A DNA stretch of 64,000 bases from Nigrospora sphaerica. Lineage: Eukaryota; Ascomycota; Sordariomycetes; Amphisphaeriales; Apiosporaceae. This document shows, one piece after another, positions 11,461-21,942 of the stretch. The stretch's first letter is position 1; the number at the start of each line of letters is the position of its first letter. The stretch spans positions 2,046,001-2,110,000 of the forward strand of contig JAGVVL010000015.1 in the NCBI GenBank assembly GCA_018287875.1, read 5' to 3'. The position numbers were made by a program, and so were the translations under genes. The notes below the pieces were generated by a model, which saw nothing but the letters and a program-made list of their open reading frames with translations, was not told where the DNA came from and ran no database searches.

Positions 11461-12230
11461 TTGAAATTTTTATTTTTATTTTCAAAAGATTTGGGATTGG
11501 GTCCGACTGGGAATTTTTCAGTGGTTGTCGAAGGGAGTGGTTCTCGAAAGATACAGGCGTACCCGGGGACTTATAAGGAGGATACCGAACAGTGACGCCA
11601 AATCGGCTGGATGACGGTCGGCGACAGGGGTCACGCGGCCGGAAACGAACGAACAGGAAACGGAGAGGTTATTTCTCCAACGAAACCTAGCTCGAACGTG
11701 GAACGGCAGCGTTTGCAACGTCGCGTGGCGGGTAATGCCCGTGTTGAGCAGGTTTCTTAGTCATGTGGGTGCCGTGAGCAAGTTTGCGCATTTTCCCCCG
11801 AGTCTTGTGACAAAGAAGCGAATTGACAAGGGACGGATCATCAGGAGTTGTGACATTAAACAAAGCACGTAGAATGAAGAGGGTGATGATGGGGTTTCGG
11901 GTGTGGTTTATCGCAATGTTTTTGTATGGCGAGGAAGGAGAGAAGGATCCGGGGCTTTGCGGACCTTGATGGCACGCACCACACACCAAAGTACACATAC
12001 CCAAGCACCTTCGATGCCCCCTCACTGGCCATCAAGGTCCTCCACGGTATCCTCTATACCCCGCCGCAGTTACGAATATGAACACTTGACCAACATCTGT
12101 TGCTTCGCTGTCCTTTTGCCAGTCTCGCTGTCCTTCTGCCAGTCTCGCTGTTCTCTCCTTCAACACGCCTCCCACTGCCGCGTTCCGCCCCCGCCTCCCG
12201 CTCCCACCTGATACCGTAACTACACGCAAG
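11461..12230. other. Spacer upstream of the superoxide dismutase gene
   Basis: It contains short ORFs on both strands with no motif. A near-duplicate TCCTTTTGCCAGTCTCGCTG / TCCTTCTGCCAGTCTCGCTG sits at about 12110-12149 in the SOD promoter or leader. No gene seen. Confidence 0.5.
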
Positions 12231-12957
12231 ATGTCGGCCGGACCCTACCAGCTCCCGAAGCTTCCGTACGAGTACGATGTATGTCGGTCGTGCCGGCCCG
12301 GCCGGAGGGGAAGGGCGTAGAGAGGGAAACGAGACAAGCTGACGAGCAGGGCAAAAAAAGGCACTCGAGCCCAGCATCTCGCGGCAGATCATGGAGCTGC
12401 ACCACAGTAAGCACCACCAGACGTACGTCACGAACTTGAACAAGGCGCTCGAGGCCAGCGCGGCGGCGCAGGCGCGGGGTAGCCTTGTCGACGCGGCGGT
12501 ACAGCTGCCGGCGATCCGCTTCAACGGCGGGGGGCACATCAACCACAGCCTGTTCTGGGAAAACCTGGCGCCGACGGGCTCGGCCGAGGCGCGGGCCGAG
12601 GCTGCGCCGCGGCTCACGGCGGCCATCGAGGCGACCTGGGGCAGCGTCGCGCGCTTCCGCGAGGCCTTCGCCGCCGCCCTCCTCGCCATCCAGGGCAGCG
12701 GCTGGGGCTGGCTCGTCAAGGAGGCCGCCACCGGCCAGCTGCGCATCGTCACCCTCGCCAACCAGGAGGCCGTCGTCGTCGGCGACACGCCCATCTTCGG
12801 CGTCGACATGTGGGAGCACGCCTATTACTTGGATTACTTCAACGGCAAGGCCGCCTACGTCGAGAACATCTGGTCCATCATCAACTGGAAGACGAGCGAG
12901 ACCCGCTTCCTCGGGCGCCGCGAGGACGCCTTCAAGTCCCTCAAGGCGAACATGTAA
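12231..12957 (+). CDS. Mn/Fe-type superoxide dismutase without mitochondrial presequence
   Basis: Converts superoxide to hydrogen peroxide and oxygen. Exon 1 is 12231-12278 and exon 2 is 12361-12957; the 82-nt intron has donor GTATGT and branch GCTGAC, giving 214 residues. Exon 1 encodes MSAGPYQLPKLPYEYD, which is already the mature N-terminus of the family. Metal ligands are visible: His30 in ELHHSKHHQTYV, His in GGHINHSLFWENL, and Asp plus His in FGVDMWEHAYYLDYF. The Mn-type Gln (LANQEAVV) is also present. IQGSGWGWLV is the family signature. Yeast-type SOD2 has a ~25-residue presequence, so this copy looks cytosolic, as in the cytosolic MnSODs known in several fungi. An upstream unrecognised exon encoding a presequence cannot be excluded. 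Confidence 0.92.
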
Positions 12958-13403
12958 CCCGGCAGGGCCCCGTCCGGGTATGGGTAGAGGAGGGGAAGGG
13001 GGCGCGAATGTGGCAGAAGATTTGTTTCATCTTCGAGAGCAAAATGCCAGGGGAACGGGAAGAATCGGGCTGCCGCCCAAGGCGTCCTGTCCTGTCCTGT
13101 ACCCCGACCTACCTTGCCATAGAAAGATGTCTTTACCAGCCAGGGAGGAACGGAGGAAACACAGGGAGCCCTTCGTATCAAATGTGACAAAGTCATTATT
13201 CACGACAGCGCCGCTCGGCCGTTTTCTCCATGCATACGAAGGCCAAGTGGTGTCCAGGCATTGCCGGCCCTTTGTTAGACCTTGCGGCATGCCCATGCTA
13301 TACGTGAAGCACAAGGTAACGAACAGAGACAAGAACCCCAAGAATGATTGAAATAGAGGCCCAGAGCCTGGCACCCCAGAGAATTTGCTGGTTCACGACC
13401 ACC
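12958..13403. other. Spacer
   Basis: 3' flank of the SOD gene and 5' flank of the small membrane protein. A short repeat CCTGTCCTGTCCTGT lies at about 13086. No gene seen. Confidence 0.5.
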
Positions 13404-13833
13404 ATGCCTCTCATCGCAGTCCCGACATCCCGCGAGCCCCTGATGGCGGCCCGGACGCTCGAAAACAAAGGTGCCCTGTGGCCCTGCCTGCTGTCGGTCC
13501 TCTACATCATCATCCTGCTCGTTCTCTTCGGCCTGTACGGCATCTGGGTGTTCAAGGGCCCCCGCATCCGCTGTCGACACGGCCGGTGCTCCGACGTGGA
13601 ACCGGGCGCCGCCACGACAACAACGACGACGGCCCACCTCGACGCCGTGCGCGAGGCGCCGACGACCCCCGGGCCCGGCCGATCGCGGGCCGCCGCGCGC
13701 CGAGGCCCAGGCCTTCCTGGCCCGCCTGACCGGGACCCCTCGCTTCCCGACGGAAGCGCCCCTCGCGGGCGGCGGCGGCGGGCCATCCGGCGTGCGCCGC
13801 CGCGGCGCCGCCGTGGTGTCGTCGTGCGACTAG
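13404..13833 (+). CDS. Small single-pass membrane protein, hypothetical
   Basis: The ATG at 13404 has an excellent context (ACCACCATGC). The N-terminal half is clear: a short polar head, then one membrane span (WPCLLSVLYIIILLVLFGLY, about residues 30-50), then a basic Cys-containing segment (GPRIRCRHGRCSDVEPG) and a Thr run. After about 13640 the GC-rich third positions move from frame 3 to frame 1. A 58-nt intron 13647-13704 (GTGCGC...CCGAG) would join the frames in phase and give 123 residues ending GAAVVSSCD at 13833. The donor is weak, so a frameshift is the alternative; the unspliced frame runs on to 14003. No family recognised. Confidence 0.45.
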
Positions 13834-14730
13834 GCAAAGGACGCACCTCCCCGTGGTGCAAATTCTGGACGACTACCCCGAAGGAGATGCGGATACGGCT
13901 GCTGCATGCAGACCACCCGGAGGGTAAGCACGCGCGTGCCTGTGGGGGTAAAGGCGGCTTGACTACTACGGTTTTCCCGTCCTTTTTCTATTTGCTCGCT
14001 TAGGGCCCCCCCGGTCGGCGCGCTCGCAAGCGAGCATGCCTACATATTCGCTAAAGCACGCTTAATTGCCGTGCGCGCCGGCCCAATGGCGCCCTCCCCC
14101 CCGGTTCTTACTCGAGTCCATCACGTATGTGTCGTGGATGGGAAATGACGAATCGTATCCAGCCCTGCCTGGGTACGTGTGATTACTACAACGTAAATGT
14201 GAATCGTACGACGGCTTTGTGCGGGTTGCAACACCATCAAGTGCGCGGACCCTTGTTCCCGAGTCCCGTCGTTTCCATGGCTAGGAGAACATGGAGGGGC
14301 GAAAGTGGGCACGCGACAAGACTGTTGTTGGCCCGCATCTCCACGTCCCCTCTCCCATGGTTCTTCGTGGTCTGACACCAGCATGGTAAAGCCCAGGGAC
14401 ACCATGGGAATCTCGTCTGTTAGTCCACTGTAAGAGGTATTCAGGTGGGAGCCCGGCTTAGCGCGTGTGTCCTTGTTCTCAGGCTTACCACACTGTATTA
14501 CTATTATGTACGTACCTACCTACGTTAGTACGTCTTTTTTAAGGAATGGATCCGGCCACCAAGTGGTGCCCCAACTTAAATAGCACAGGCGACACAGAGG
14601 ACCTATGGGGGTGGGTTGGTGTTGAATGCCTACCGGCTGTAGTGCCGCTCGTCACTTTCGAAAAGCGAGAGAACAATCGCGAAAGGCCCCCGGCCGGTTT
14701 CTCTCATAGATCCCGGTGATACAGTCGACC
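13834..14730. other. Spacer upstream of the P450 gene
   Basis: It contains a TACCT-type cluster at about 14508-14533 (GTACGTACCTACC followed by TACGTTAGTACG) and no convincing ORF. Confidence 0.5.
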
Positions 14731-16672
14731 ATGGTGAACGCATCGGCAGCTCGTCTGGCCTCGGTCGCGTCCGGGCTCTCGGCCGATCCCGAGCGCACCG
14801 CCAAGTATCTCCTCCTAGCTCTGATTTCTATCGTCTTCCTGCTCTTCGCCCTCGGCCGGAAGACGCCCAGCGGGCCAAAATTCCCCGTATGGCTTCCCAT
14901 CGAGGTAGCGCTGGCGAGATATGCCGTCACCACCGGGGGATGGACCCGCCGCATCTAGTACGTGCACCCGCTGCCCCCCGTCGGCGCCGACCAGCTCTCC
15001 GTTGACACGTCCCGCGTTTTTGTGTCCGCAGTTCGGCATTGCGGCGGTACGACGGCTCTCTTTGGGGCGTCAGCCGAGCTCATCAGGTCTTGATTGACCT
15101 GCCCAATGCCGACAAGTTCCTGTCCCAGCCGCACCACACGCTGAGTGCCGGACCGGTGAAGCAGCACATCAACAGCCACATCTTCGGGTGGCCGCGCCCC
15201 TGCACCGCTAATGGACACATGACGCTGGAGGACCTGGAGAGGCAACTGGACGGACCGGTGGAGCGCATGATGCTGAACGAAGCCTCGGCGTTGGCGACCA
15301 TCGAGAGGGGCGACGTCCACGTCAAAGCCGCCTCGCTCGTCACCTTCGCCGCCCGCGCCGAGGACATGGCGCCCTGGGAGCGGTCGGCCAACGTGCGTCT
15401 CGTCGACGCCGGCCCGGGCGAGCGGCCCGACACCGTCGAGGTCGACTTCCACCGGCTGCTGCGCGGCTTCGGCGGCAGCATCGCCACGGACCTGGCCTTT
15501 GGCCGCGACCTCCTGCGGCGCTGCCCCGGCCTCCTCGACGACCTCTGGCAGTTCGACAGCGACCTGTTCCCCTTTCTCATGCTCGGCCTGCCCACCTGGA
15601 TGCCGCTGCCCGTGATGCGGCGCGGCCTGGCGGCGCGGGCCCGGCTCGTCGCCGCCTTCGCCGCGCTGTACCGCCGCATCAGCCAGTACCAGCGCGGCGA
15701 GCCCGTCGACTTTGGCGCCGACATGTCCGACGTCGGCGCCCTCGCGCTCGAGCGCAACCGTGTCTATGACGAGCACGGCTTCTCCCACGACTACCGCGGC
15801 TACGAGTACGGCCTCTTATGGGCCCTCAACGCCAACACGCAGCCGCTCGTCTTCTGGATGCTGGCCTTTATCTACTCGACGCCCGGCCTGTTGGTCGACC
15901 TGCGCGCCGAGGTGGCGCCCTACGTCAACGTCGCCGTCGACGACCCCTCTCGCCCGCCGGCCCTCGGCGCCATGGACGTAAGCAACCTCCCGGTGTTGTT
16001 TGTTGCCTTGTTCCCGCACGAACCCCCTCCCTTTGTACGCCCGTCGCGGGTTGTTTCCGGCGTTCTATGCCAGGCCGGTCCGAAATCGACCCTCCGCACC
16101 CCTGTTTTTGGAACATTACTAACTCTGGTTTCGACGGGTAGTACCGCGGCGTGACGCGCGACTGCCCGCTCCTCCGGGCGACCATGTACGAGACGTTCCG
16201 GCTCGCGAGCGAGGCGACGTCGTTGCGGTGCGCGGCGCGGCCGGTGCGCGTGGCCGACGGCGCGCGCGAGCACGAGCTGGCGCCCGGCACCTTTGTCTCG
16301 GTCGCGCACGCGGCGCGCCAGCTCTGCCCGACGGCGTACGCGGACCCGCACCGGTTCGACCCGGCGCGCTTCCTCGCCGAGGCGGACCCGGCGGACCCGG
16401 CGGGCGACGACGCCGCCGCCGGCCGTCGCGGCGGCCGCCGCGTCGTCGCCCGCCCCGGCCGCCTGCGCCCCTGGGGCGGCGGCCCCGGCATGTGCAAGGG
16501 CCGCGCCTTCGCCGAGAAGGAGCTCCTCGCCGTCGCCGCCGCCGTCCTCTCCCTCTGGGACGCGAGCCCCGTCGGCCCCGCCTGGGACCTCCCCGCCATG
16601 CTCCCCGGCACGGGCTCCAAGCAGCCCGCCGCCGAGATGCGCGTGAGGCTGAAGCACAGGAAGTTTGACTAG
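14731..16672 (+). CDS. Cytochrome P450 monooxygenase, CYP7/8-like (E-class group IV)
   Basis: Exons are 14731-14957, 15032-15977 and 16142-16672, giving 567 residues; intron 2 has a textbook ACTAAC branch. The start ATG has a perfect context (GTCGACCATGG). An N-terminal membrane anchor (YLLLALISIVFLLFALG, about residues 29-45) points to the ER. The ExxR motif is ETFR (408-411), a PERF-like DPHRFDPARF lies at about 460, and the heme loop is RPWGGGPGMCKGRAFAEKE with Cys about 509. The usual Phe of FxxGxxxCxG is Trp here, as in many fungal P450s annotated like oxysterol 7-alpha-hydroxylases. The Ala/Gly/Arg-rich insert before the heme loop (about 470-495) is unusual and GC-extreme. The substrate cannot be inferred. 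No neighbouring biosynthetic genes suggest a metabolite cluster. Confidence 0.92.
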
Positions 16673-17092
16673 AAATCTTTTTCTCGTCAGAAAATCCCCA
16701 GGTATAGACCCAGTTTCCCATTTTCCATCGAGCCGGCCTTGGTACAGAACGAGGGATCCCCTTCACTGGGGCCGCCCAAGGCCGCCAGGTTGGCTGGGCC
16801 GCCGCATGGCTTTTTGGCACCGTTGTGAATTGCGTGTAAGCAAAGATTGATCTAGGAAGACGGGGCCGTGTCGGTGGATATTTATCCCACTGGGTCGGCC
16901 TCCTGACGTGTCGCAGACAGTAAACATTAGTATATATGAACGAAATGACCAACCGATCCGATGACTTTCTCCCCATACGACGAAATCTTTAAATCGCCGT
17001 CCTCAAACATGGTCCCACGATGATCCCCATTTATGCGGGAGTCCGCACGCTGTTTTGTTTTTCTCGCCCGTCAGTTCTCAGATTGCTCGTCG
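16673..17092. other. Spacer between convergent genes
   Basis: 3' flanks of the P450 gene and the following minus-strand gene. No gene seen. Confidence 0.5.
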
Positions 17093-17778
17093 TTACAAGC
17101 CGGAGCCGAGCAACAGCAAACGCGCCAGGATCCAAACCAGGCCGATCACGGCGAACAAGGCGAGCAGGATCTGTAGCACTCGGGCCCAGGTTACCAGTCT
17201 GCTGTCGCCGTCCTCCGAGTCCGTCTGGCCGTCCGTGTGGGGCGGCGCATGGATGTCCTGGAACGTCTGGTAGTGCACTAGGTGGTGGTGGGGGGCCAGG
17301 CCGACTGGGGCGGACGGCGTCTTCGGGGAGGGGGGCCCCCCGGTTAGCGAGGCTTGGTCGGGTGCTCTCCTCCGGACGGGGAAAGGGGAAAGAGAGGGGG
17401 GAGGGAGGGGCCCGGCGATTACGTACGTGGCTGCTGCGCCGAGCTGCCGTCATCTGCCTCCGCGTCCGCCAGCGGGACGGGCTGCTCGCCCGGCGGCGGC
17501 GACGGCTCGGCGGCCGGGGCGGTGACGGCGGCGGGGTGGGCGACGGCTCTTCGTCGGACGCGAACCCGGGGCCCAAGTCCATCGTGACGCTGGTACCGGC
17601 GGTGGAAGAGGGGAAGGGGGCGCGAGAGGCAACCGGGGGTGGAGAAGACGAAGAAGCCGATGACGCCCGCGCCGCGGAGGGCATGTGAACCGTAAAGCGG
17701 GCTGGGCCGCCTGGCCAATATCTTGTGGAGGGCGGGGTAGTTCGTGATGAGATGCGCGCGTGCGATGTTTCGTGGCAC
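17093..17778 (-). CDS. Small hypothetical membrane protein, two exons
   Basis: Exons 17778-17427 and 17277-17093 are joined by a 149-nt intron (donor GTACGT, acceptor CACCTAG), giving 178 residues. The N-terminus reads MPRNIARAHLITNYPALHKI, followed by a short hydrophobic segment (GAGVIGFFVFSTPG, about residues 37-50). The middle is Arg/Pro-rich and then acidic (PLADAEADDGSSAQQP). The C-terminus is a strong membrane span ending at the stop (VLQILLALFAVIGLVWILAR), so a tail-anchored topology is likely. The junction residue is formed by C plus TG (Leu), giving AQQPLHYQTFQDIHAPPH. The correct frame in exon 1 was chosen because only it joins in phase. Family not recognised. Confidence 0.6.
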
Positions 17779-18119
17779 GTTACGCCGCCCGTGGCCGTCG
17801 ACCAGTCTGGACCGCAGGAGAAGAGCCAGGGGGGAGAAGGGGAGGCATGCCGTTTAACATCAAGCATGCGTCACGCAGGCCCCGACACTCGGCCGTTTTC
17901 CCCCCAACCCCTCTCGCCCCTGTCGGGAATAACTTTGTTGATGCAAACACCGTCTTCAGTAGCGAGCAGGACGGCGCGCCACCGAACTAGATAAACGTAC
18001 TGGTATCCAAATTCTAATCCAGCTATGATATCAAGTCACCCAAAGTGCGACCGGCTAGGAACGGTGCCGGCACTGGGACCGACCGCGTGCCAATAGCCGC
18101 GTGTAAAAAGCTATTTTCG

Positions 18120-18133
18120 CCCCCCCCCCCCCC
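18120..18133. repeat. C14 homopolymer
   Basis: Fourteen consecutive C residues in intergenic DNA, one of at least nine C/G tracts of 10 or more in the window. Confidence 0.95.
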
Positions 18134-18302
18134 TCTTCCCCCCAATGATATCCAAACTACAGCCAGTGATTCTCCCATCATCTCTACAGTCTTACTTGAT
18201 CAAGTAAGGTACTTGGACCTGAAGCTGTTTCACCGAGCCTCTCCCGGGCGAGCCTGAGCCTGTGGCACATGGGATATTTCGCACGGGAAATAGGGCGGGG
18301 CA

Positions 18303-18329
18303 GTCGTCGTCGTCGTCGTCGTCGTCGTC
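18303..18329. repeat. (GTC)9 microsatellite
   Basis: Nine perfect GTC triplets in the spacer upstream (3' side) of the 400-residue orphan gene. Confidence 0.95.
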
Positions 18330-18449
18330 TCGACACACCCACTACAGCCCCGGGCATCGCAAGCGCCGTGGTTTCGACCGCCCCGGTACGCGCTGCGGGA
18401 TGGGGGCGAGTGGGTCGCCCAGCCTATACGAGGCGGCGACGGCGGCAAG

Positions 18450-19652
18450 TTAGGCCCCGAAAAGAGCAGATCGGGGGGATCGAACGGACGCGACAACTCC
18501 CGGATCCTGGGCCTTTTCCTCCGCAACATACCCGGCCATCCGCCACCGTCGCCGGCGATGGGCTTCGAACCCGTCAGGCGCGTCCACTTCATCTTCCGGC
18601 TCGGAGCCGTATTCGGAACGGGCGACAGACACGCTACTACATGGGTTTACCGTCGAGGCAAAGCTGGACTGGGACGATGTAGCCCAGCCGTCGTCGCTGT
18701 CCCCCTTATCGGCCCCGTGGATCGTCGGTTCTCTCCTTTTGCCGTAAGTAATTGGCTTCTCCTCGTCGTTGAAGATGACAGAATCCACAGAGAGGAAGAA
18801 AGGCGGCATGGCACCACTGGGCGATTCGCTGTACTGCGTGCATGGCTCCCAGCTTAGGTCGCTTTCCGACTTCAGCGCCGCCACCTGGTCAGCCATCTTC
18901 CATACATGGATGTCGTCGTCGGGCGCCTCCGGGTTCTGCCTGGACCAGTCACATCTTTGGCTTTCCACATTACGGGACGTGAGTACATGGGGCCGCCCCC
19001 GCCCCGGGTCGGGATTCCGGATCAGGCCATTTAACGTATCACGTTCGTCAGCGGTGGTGGAATCTCGGGGGTTTGCGCCGTTGCCCGTTGTGTTCCCTTT
19101 GGATGGCCCTTTCTGCAATTCGGCCAACAAGGTGCTTCGGGTTTGCCTTTGATTCAACTCGGTCAGCAACGTGCTTCTGGCGGGTTGGCGGGCGGGTGAA
19201 TTTCGAAGAGCCGGATCTATGATTTGTATCTTCGCCTCGACCGTCGCCTTCCTACGATGACTTAAGCCCGGCGCCGCCCGCCCTGAACTGCCAGGAAGCT
19301 GGCTCTTGTCAAGGATACGACGGAGGTTCTTGAGGATTTTCATGGCCATACTGGGGGCCGAGGAAGCCGCCTGGCCGGCGTCGGCTGGCAAGCATCTGTC
19401 CCGGGACAGGAGATCCTGCATCTCCCGGGTCAGCTGGTTAAACTCATGCTCGGGGAACTTTTGGTGGGTCAGCCCTTGTCGCAAGATTTTCTGGTGGTAC
19501 TGGTCCAGCTCATTGGGCCGAATTGTATAGGGAGCTATCATCATAGCGTGTGGTGCTGGGGCTGGTAAGTCTGGGTCGTCGATGTCTCGGACACGTGCGC
19601 AATTTGGGGTTGGGTCTGGCTGCTTACACCGGGTTCGGCCGGCACAACTCAT
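18450..19652 (-). CDS. Hypothetical 400-residue polar protein
   Basis: One uninterrupted ORF from ATG 19652 to the stop at 18450. It is polar and mostly disordered. A predicted helical part near the N-terminus (NELDQYHQKILRQGLTHQKF, from about residue 46) is followed by FNQLTREMQDLLSRDRC. A small internal duplication occurs at about 160-180 (ARSTLLTELNQRQ, then TRSTLLAELQKG). The C-terminal third is Ser/Asp/Glu-rich with SEYGSEPEDEVDAPDGFEAH followed by HRRRRWRM. A later ATG at 19544 (MMIAPYTIRP) is a possible alternative start. No catalytic motif or known domain is recognised. Its GC content and codon use look ordinary for the window. Probably a lineage-restricted gene; coding status rests on ORF length and composition only. 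Confidence 0.55.
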   Translation of the reverse strand: MSCAGRTRCKQPDPTPNCARVRDIDDPDLPAPAPHAMMIAPYTIRPNELDQYHQKILRQGLTHQKFPEHEFNQLTREMQDLLSRDRCLPADAGQAASSAPSMAMKILKNLRRILDKSQLPGSSGRAAPGLSHRRKATVEAKIQIIDPALRNSPARQPARSTLLTELNQRQTRSTLLAELQKGPSKGNTTGNGANPRDSTTADERDTLNGLIRNPDPGRGRPHVLTSRNVESQRCDWSRQNPEAPDDDIHVWKMADQVAALKSESDLSWEPCTQYSESPSGAMPPFFLSVDSVIFNDEEKPITYGKRREPTIHGADKGDSDDGWATSSQSSFASTVNPCSSVSVARSEYGSEPEDEVDAPDGFEAHRRRRWRMAGYVAEEKAQDPGVVASVRSPRSALFGA

Positions 19653-21942
19653 ATAGCACGCGCTCTGGAAAGGCCTGCCTCAGTACCTATCCGGACCGTC
19701 ATGCCTTTTAGGCGTCCGGGCGTAACGTGGCGCGCCTGAGTCAAGAAGCTTTTGAACAAGGGCCATTGTGTGTGTGCGCGCGCGTGTAGTGAAAGACAGC
19801 CATGAGCTAGCCACCAGGACTACCGTGGGCCTCGATTCTTTGTTACACGGGATCAAAGGCGGCACGATGGCCAGAGCTGGTCGCCATGCAAGGCGTCGTG
19901 GGCGGCTCGTCCGTCTTGAGGGTGCCCGCTCTGCCAGAAAGCAGCTCGTGCCTGGGCCGGGCTCATCTGCGCAAGGATAGCCTGAGCGGAGCGAAGACAC
20001 GAGGCCGAAAGGAAGACGTAGAGGACAAAACGGCGAGGGCGCCTCGAGTGACGTGTGTCAATAAGTGCCCCCAAATATGTCTTGGGTCTGATCATGAACT
20101 AGGTACGTAAGTACATACCTAGGTCAAGTAGGTACATGTATGTAATGTACTTCCCTATCGCGTGTCGACCAGCCCTGTTCTTCCCCTAGCTCGTGGCAGT
20201 GGACAAACTTGCAGCCCTGTCCGCAGTACCGAATAGGGAATCCCTGGGGGATTTGGGTTCCAGCCTAACCGTGCATTGTTGGGCCCTATCCGTTGGAAGG
20301 CCAATTCCGGGATCCACTCAAGGGGCCGATCGGGGAATGAATGGATCCCTATTATGGGCATGATAATTACGTGCCTGAACCGCGGGCTGGTACGGAATGC
20401 CGTACCTGGACCGTCTCTTCTGCGTCTTTGGTCGCAAGACCCTAGCTCGTCCGTGCCCGTGAGATCGTGGGCTCCGTGGGAAACATAGCAACACAGCAAT
20501 GGTGAGGTCGACGGCCGTTGTCGAATCGGTCAACCCGGTCTTCGGGAGCAGCGGGGCAGCAAAACACCCGCATGGAAGAGACCGGGGGCGCGTACTGTGC
20601 ACGCAGGGCTTCTTGCCGTCTCGTCTCTCCTCGATGCGCGACGAGGAACAAGACAATGCGTAGCAAGGAGACGTATGCGCAATATTGTGTCCCTTCTACG
20701 GGTTGGACCCGTAGAGCCGACCTATACGCACACTGGTGGGATCATATGCTTTGGTATGTAATAATACATCATCCACCATTAATTACTTGAACAATCCATG
20801 TCATGGGCCATGGGCGCACGGTGAAGTCGCCCTTTTGCTCAGCTGCGGCACCCCCACGCGGCCAACCCAACTGAACTTGGGCCAACCTACTGGACCCTGG
20901 GGGGACTTTACTATGGATTGGACCCAGAGGAAGAGGTAAGGTACCTAAGGTAAGCATGGGACCTATGTGATGTTTAGCATGTTGTGGTGTCGGTGAGCAT
21001 TCTTTCCCGCCCGACCCGTCGCCTAAAAGACAGTTCGCAAGATAGGTGCCTATTTTTGATGAGAATCGGGTACATGCTCATAATCGGTTGCATGTATTCC
21101 TTTCTTATCCTACCTCTGGCATGGGAGGTTGAGGTGCAACGCGTAAACGTAAACCGGACAGTGACATGCTCGCAGGGCTGGACATGTCCAGCAATTCCCC
21201 GTAGAGCATGGAAATTAAAAAAAAATTACAGGCTGGGCCCGGCTGGCGCTGCACTCATTCCGGCTCACGGTCCACCTCGTCAGCTCCCCCATTCCCAGGC
21301 CCCCAGTCTCGCATCCGCGCAGTCTCGCCGTCGACCCCATTTGTCTCTGTCTGCCCGGGCTGAAAGGAGAGGAGAGGCCGTCGGACCAGACATTCGAGAC
21401 GCACCTCCAACGGAAGAAGGGCTTCCATGTAACCACTGGCGCCGAAACCGTGCCTGCTGTGCTTCAACTGCCATTCATTGCCCGTTTACCTGCTGATAAG
21501 GGACCCGAGCGCTCCTGGCCTGGCCGGGCCCAACCAACAGCGGTACCGACGGGGAAAGAGGGCGCAACCCAAAAAAATAGAAGCCACCGCATCCCTGCCC
21601 GGACGGTTTGGACACCTGCGAAAACCTGCTCCCGCCGCCCGCGTTCCCGTGGGATTAGCATCCATCTACTCCGGCGCCTGTTGACACGAGCTGCACAGCA
21701 ACGCCTCCACCCCCTAATAAGCGTGCCCATCACGGCGACCACAGCCCGAGACCCGACGCCCACGCCCATCCTGCCACGTCCATTGACGGCTGCTGCTGCT
21801 GCTGCTGCCCCAGCGCCAAGCGGGATACGACGCACCGGCACCGCCCGACGCTACGCCCCCCCATCGTCCTCTGACGGCTCTCTACCTACTCCCCTTCCTC
21901 CCCATCCCGTGCCCATCGACGCCCGACACGCCCGCCCCAACC
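19653..21942. other. Long spacer with TACCT/AGGTA clusters
   Basis: 2.3 kb without a convincing gene. AGGTA/TACCT-rich patches lie at about 20098-20152 and 20936-20955. The last few hundred bases are the VPS74 promoter and leader, with a (CTG)n-like run at about 21788-21808. Confidence 0.55.

Larger units (their letters stand above)
17779..18449. other. Spacer with simple repeats
   Basis: It contains a 14-C run at 18120-18133 and nine GTC triplets at 18303-18329. No convincing gene; ORFs crossing the triplet run are artefacts. Confidence 0.55.

Noticed and set aside
12485..13351. 288-codon plus-strand ORF rich in Arg/Ser/Pro overlapping the SOD gene
   Set aside because: Shadow frame of the GC-rich SOD exon.
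14716..14730. Earlier P450 start (MIQST)
   Set aside because: The ATG at 14731 has a far better Kozak context and the extra five residues add nothing.
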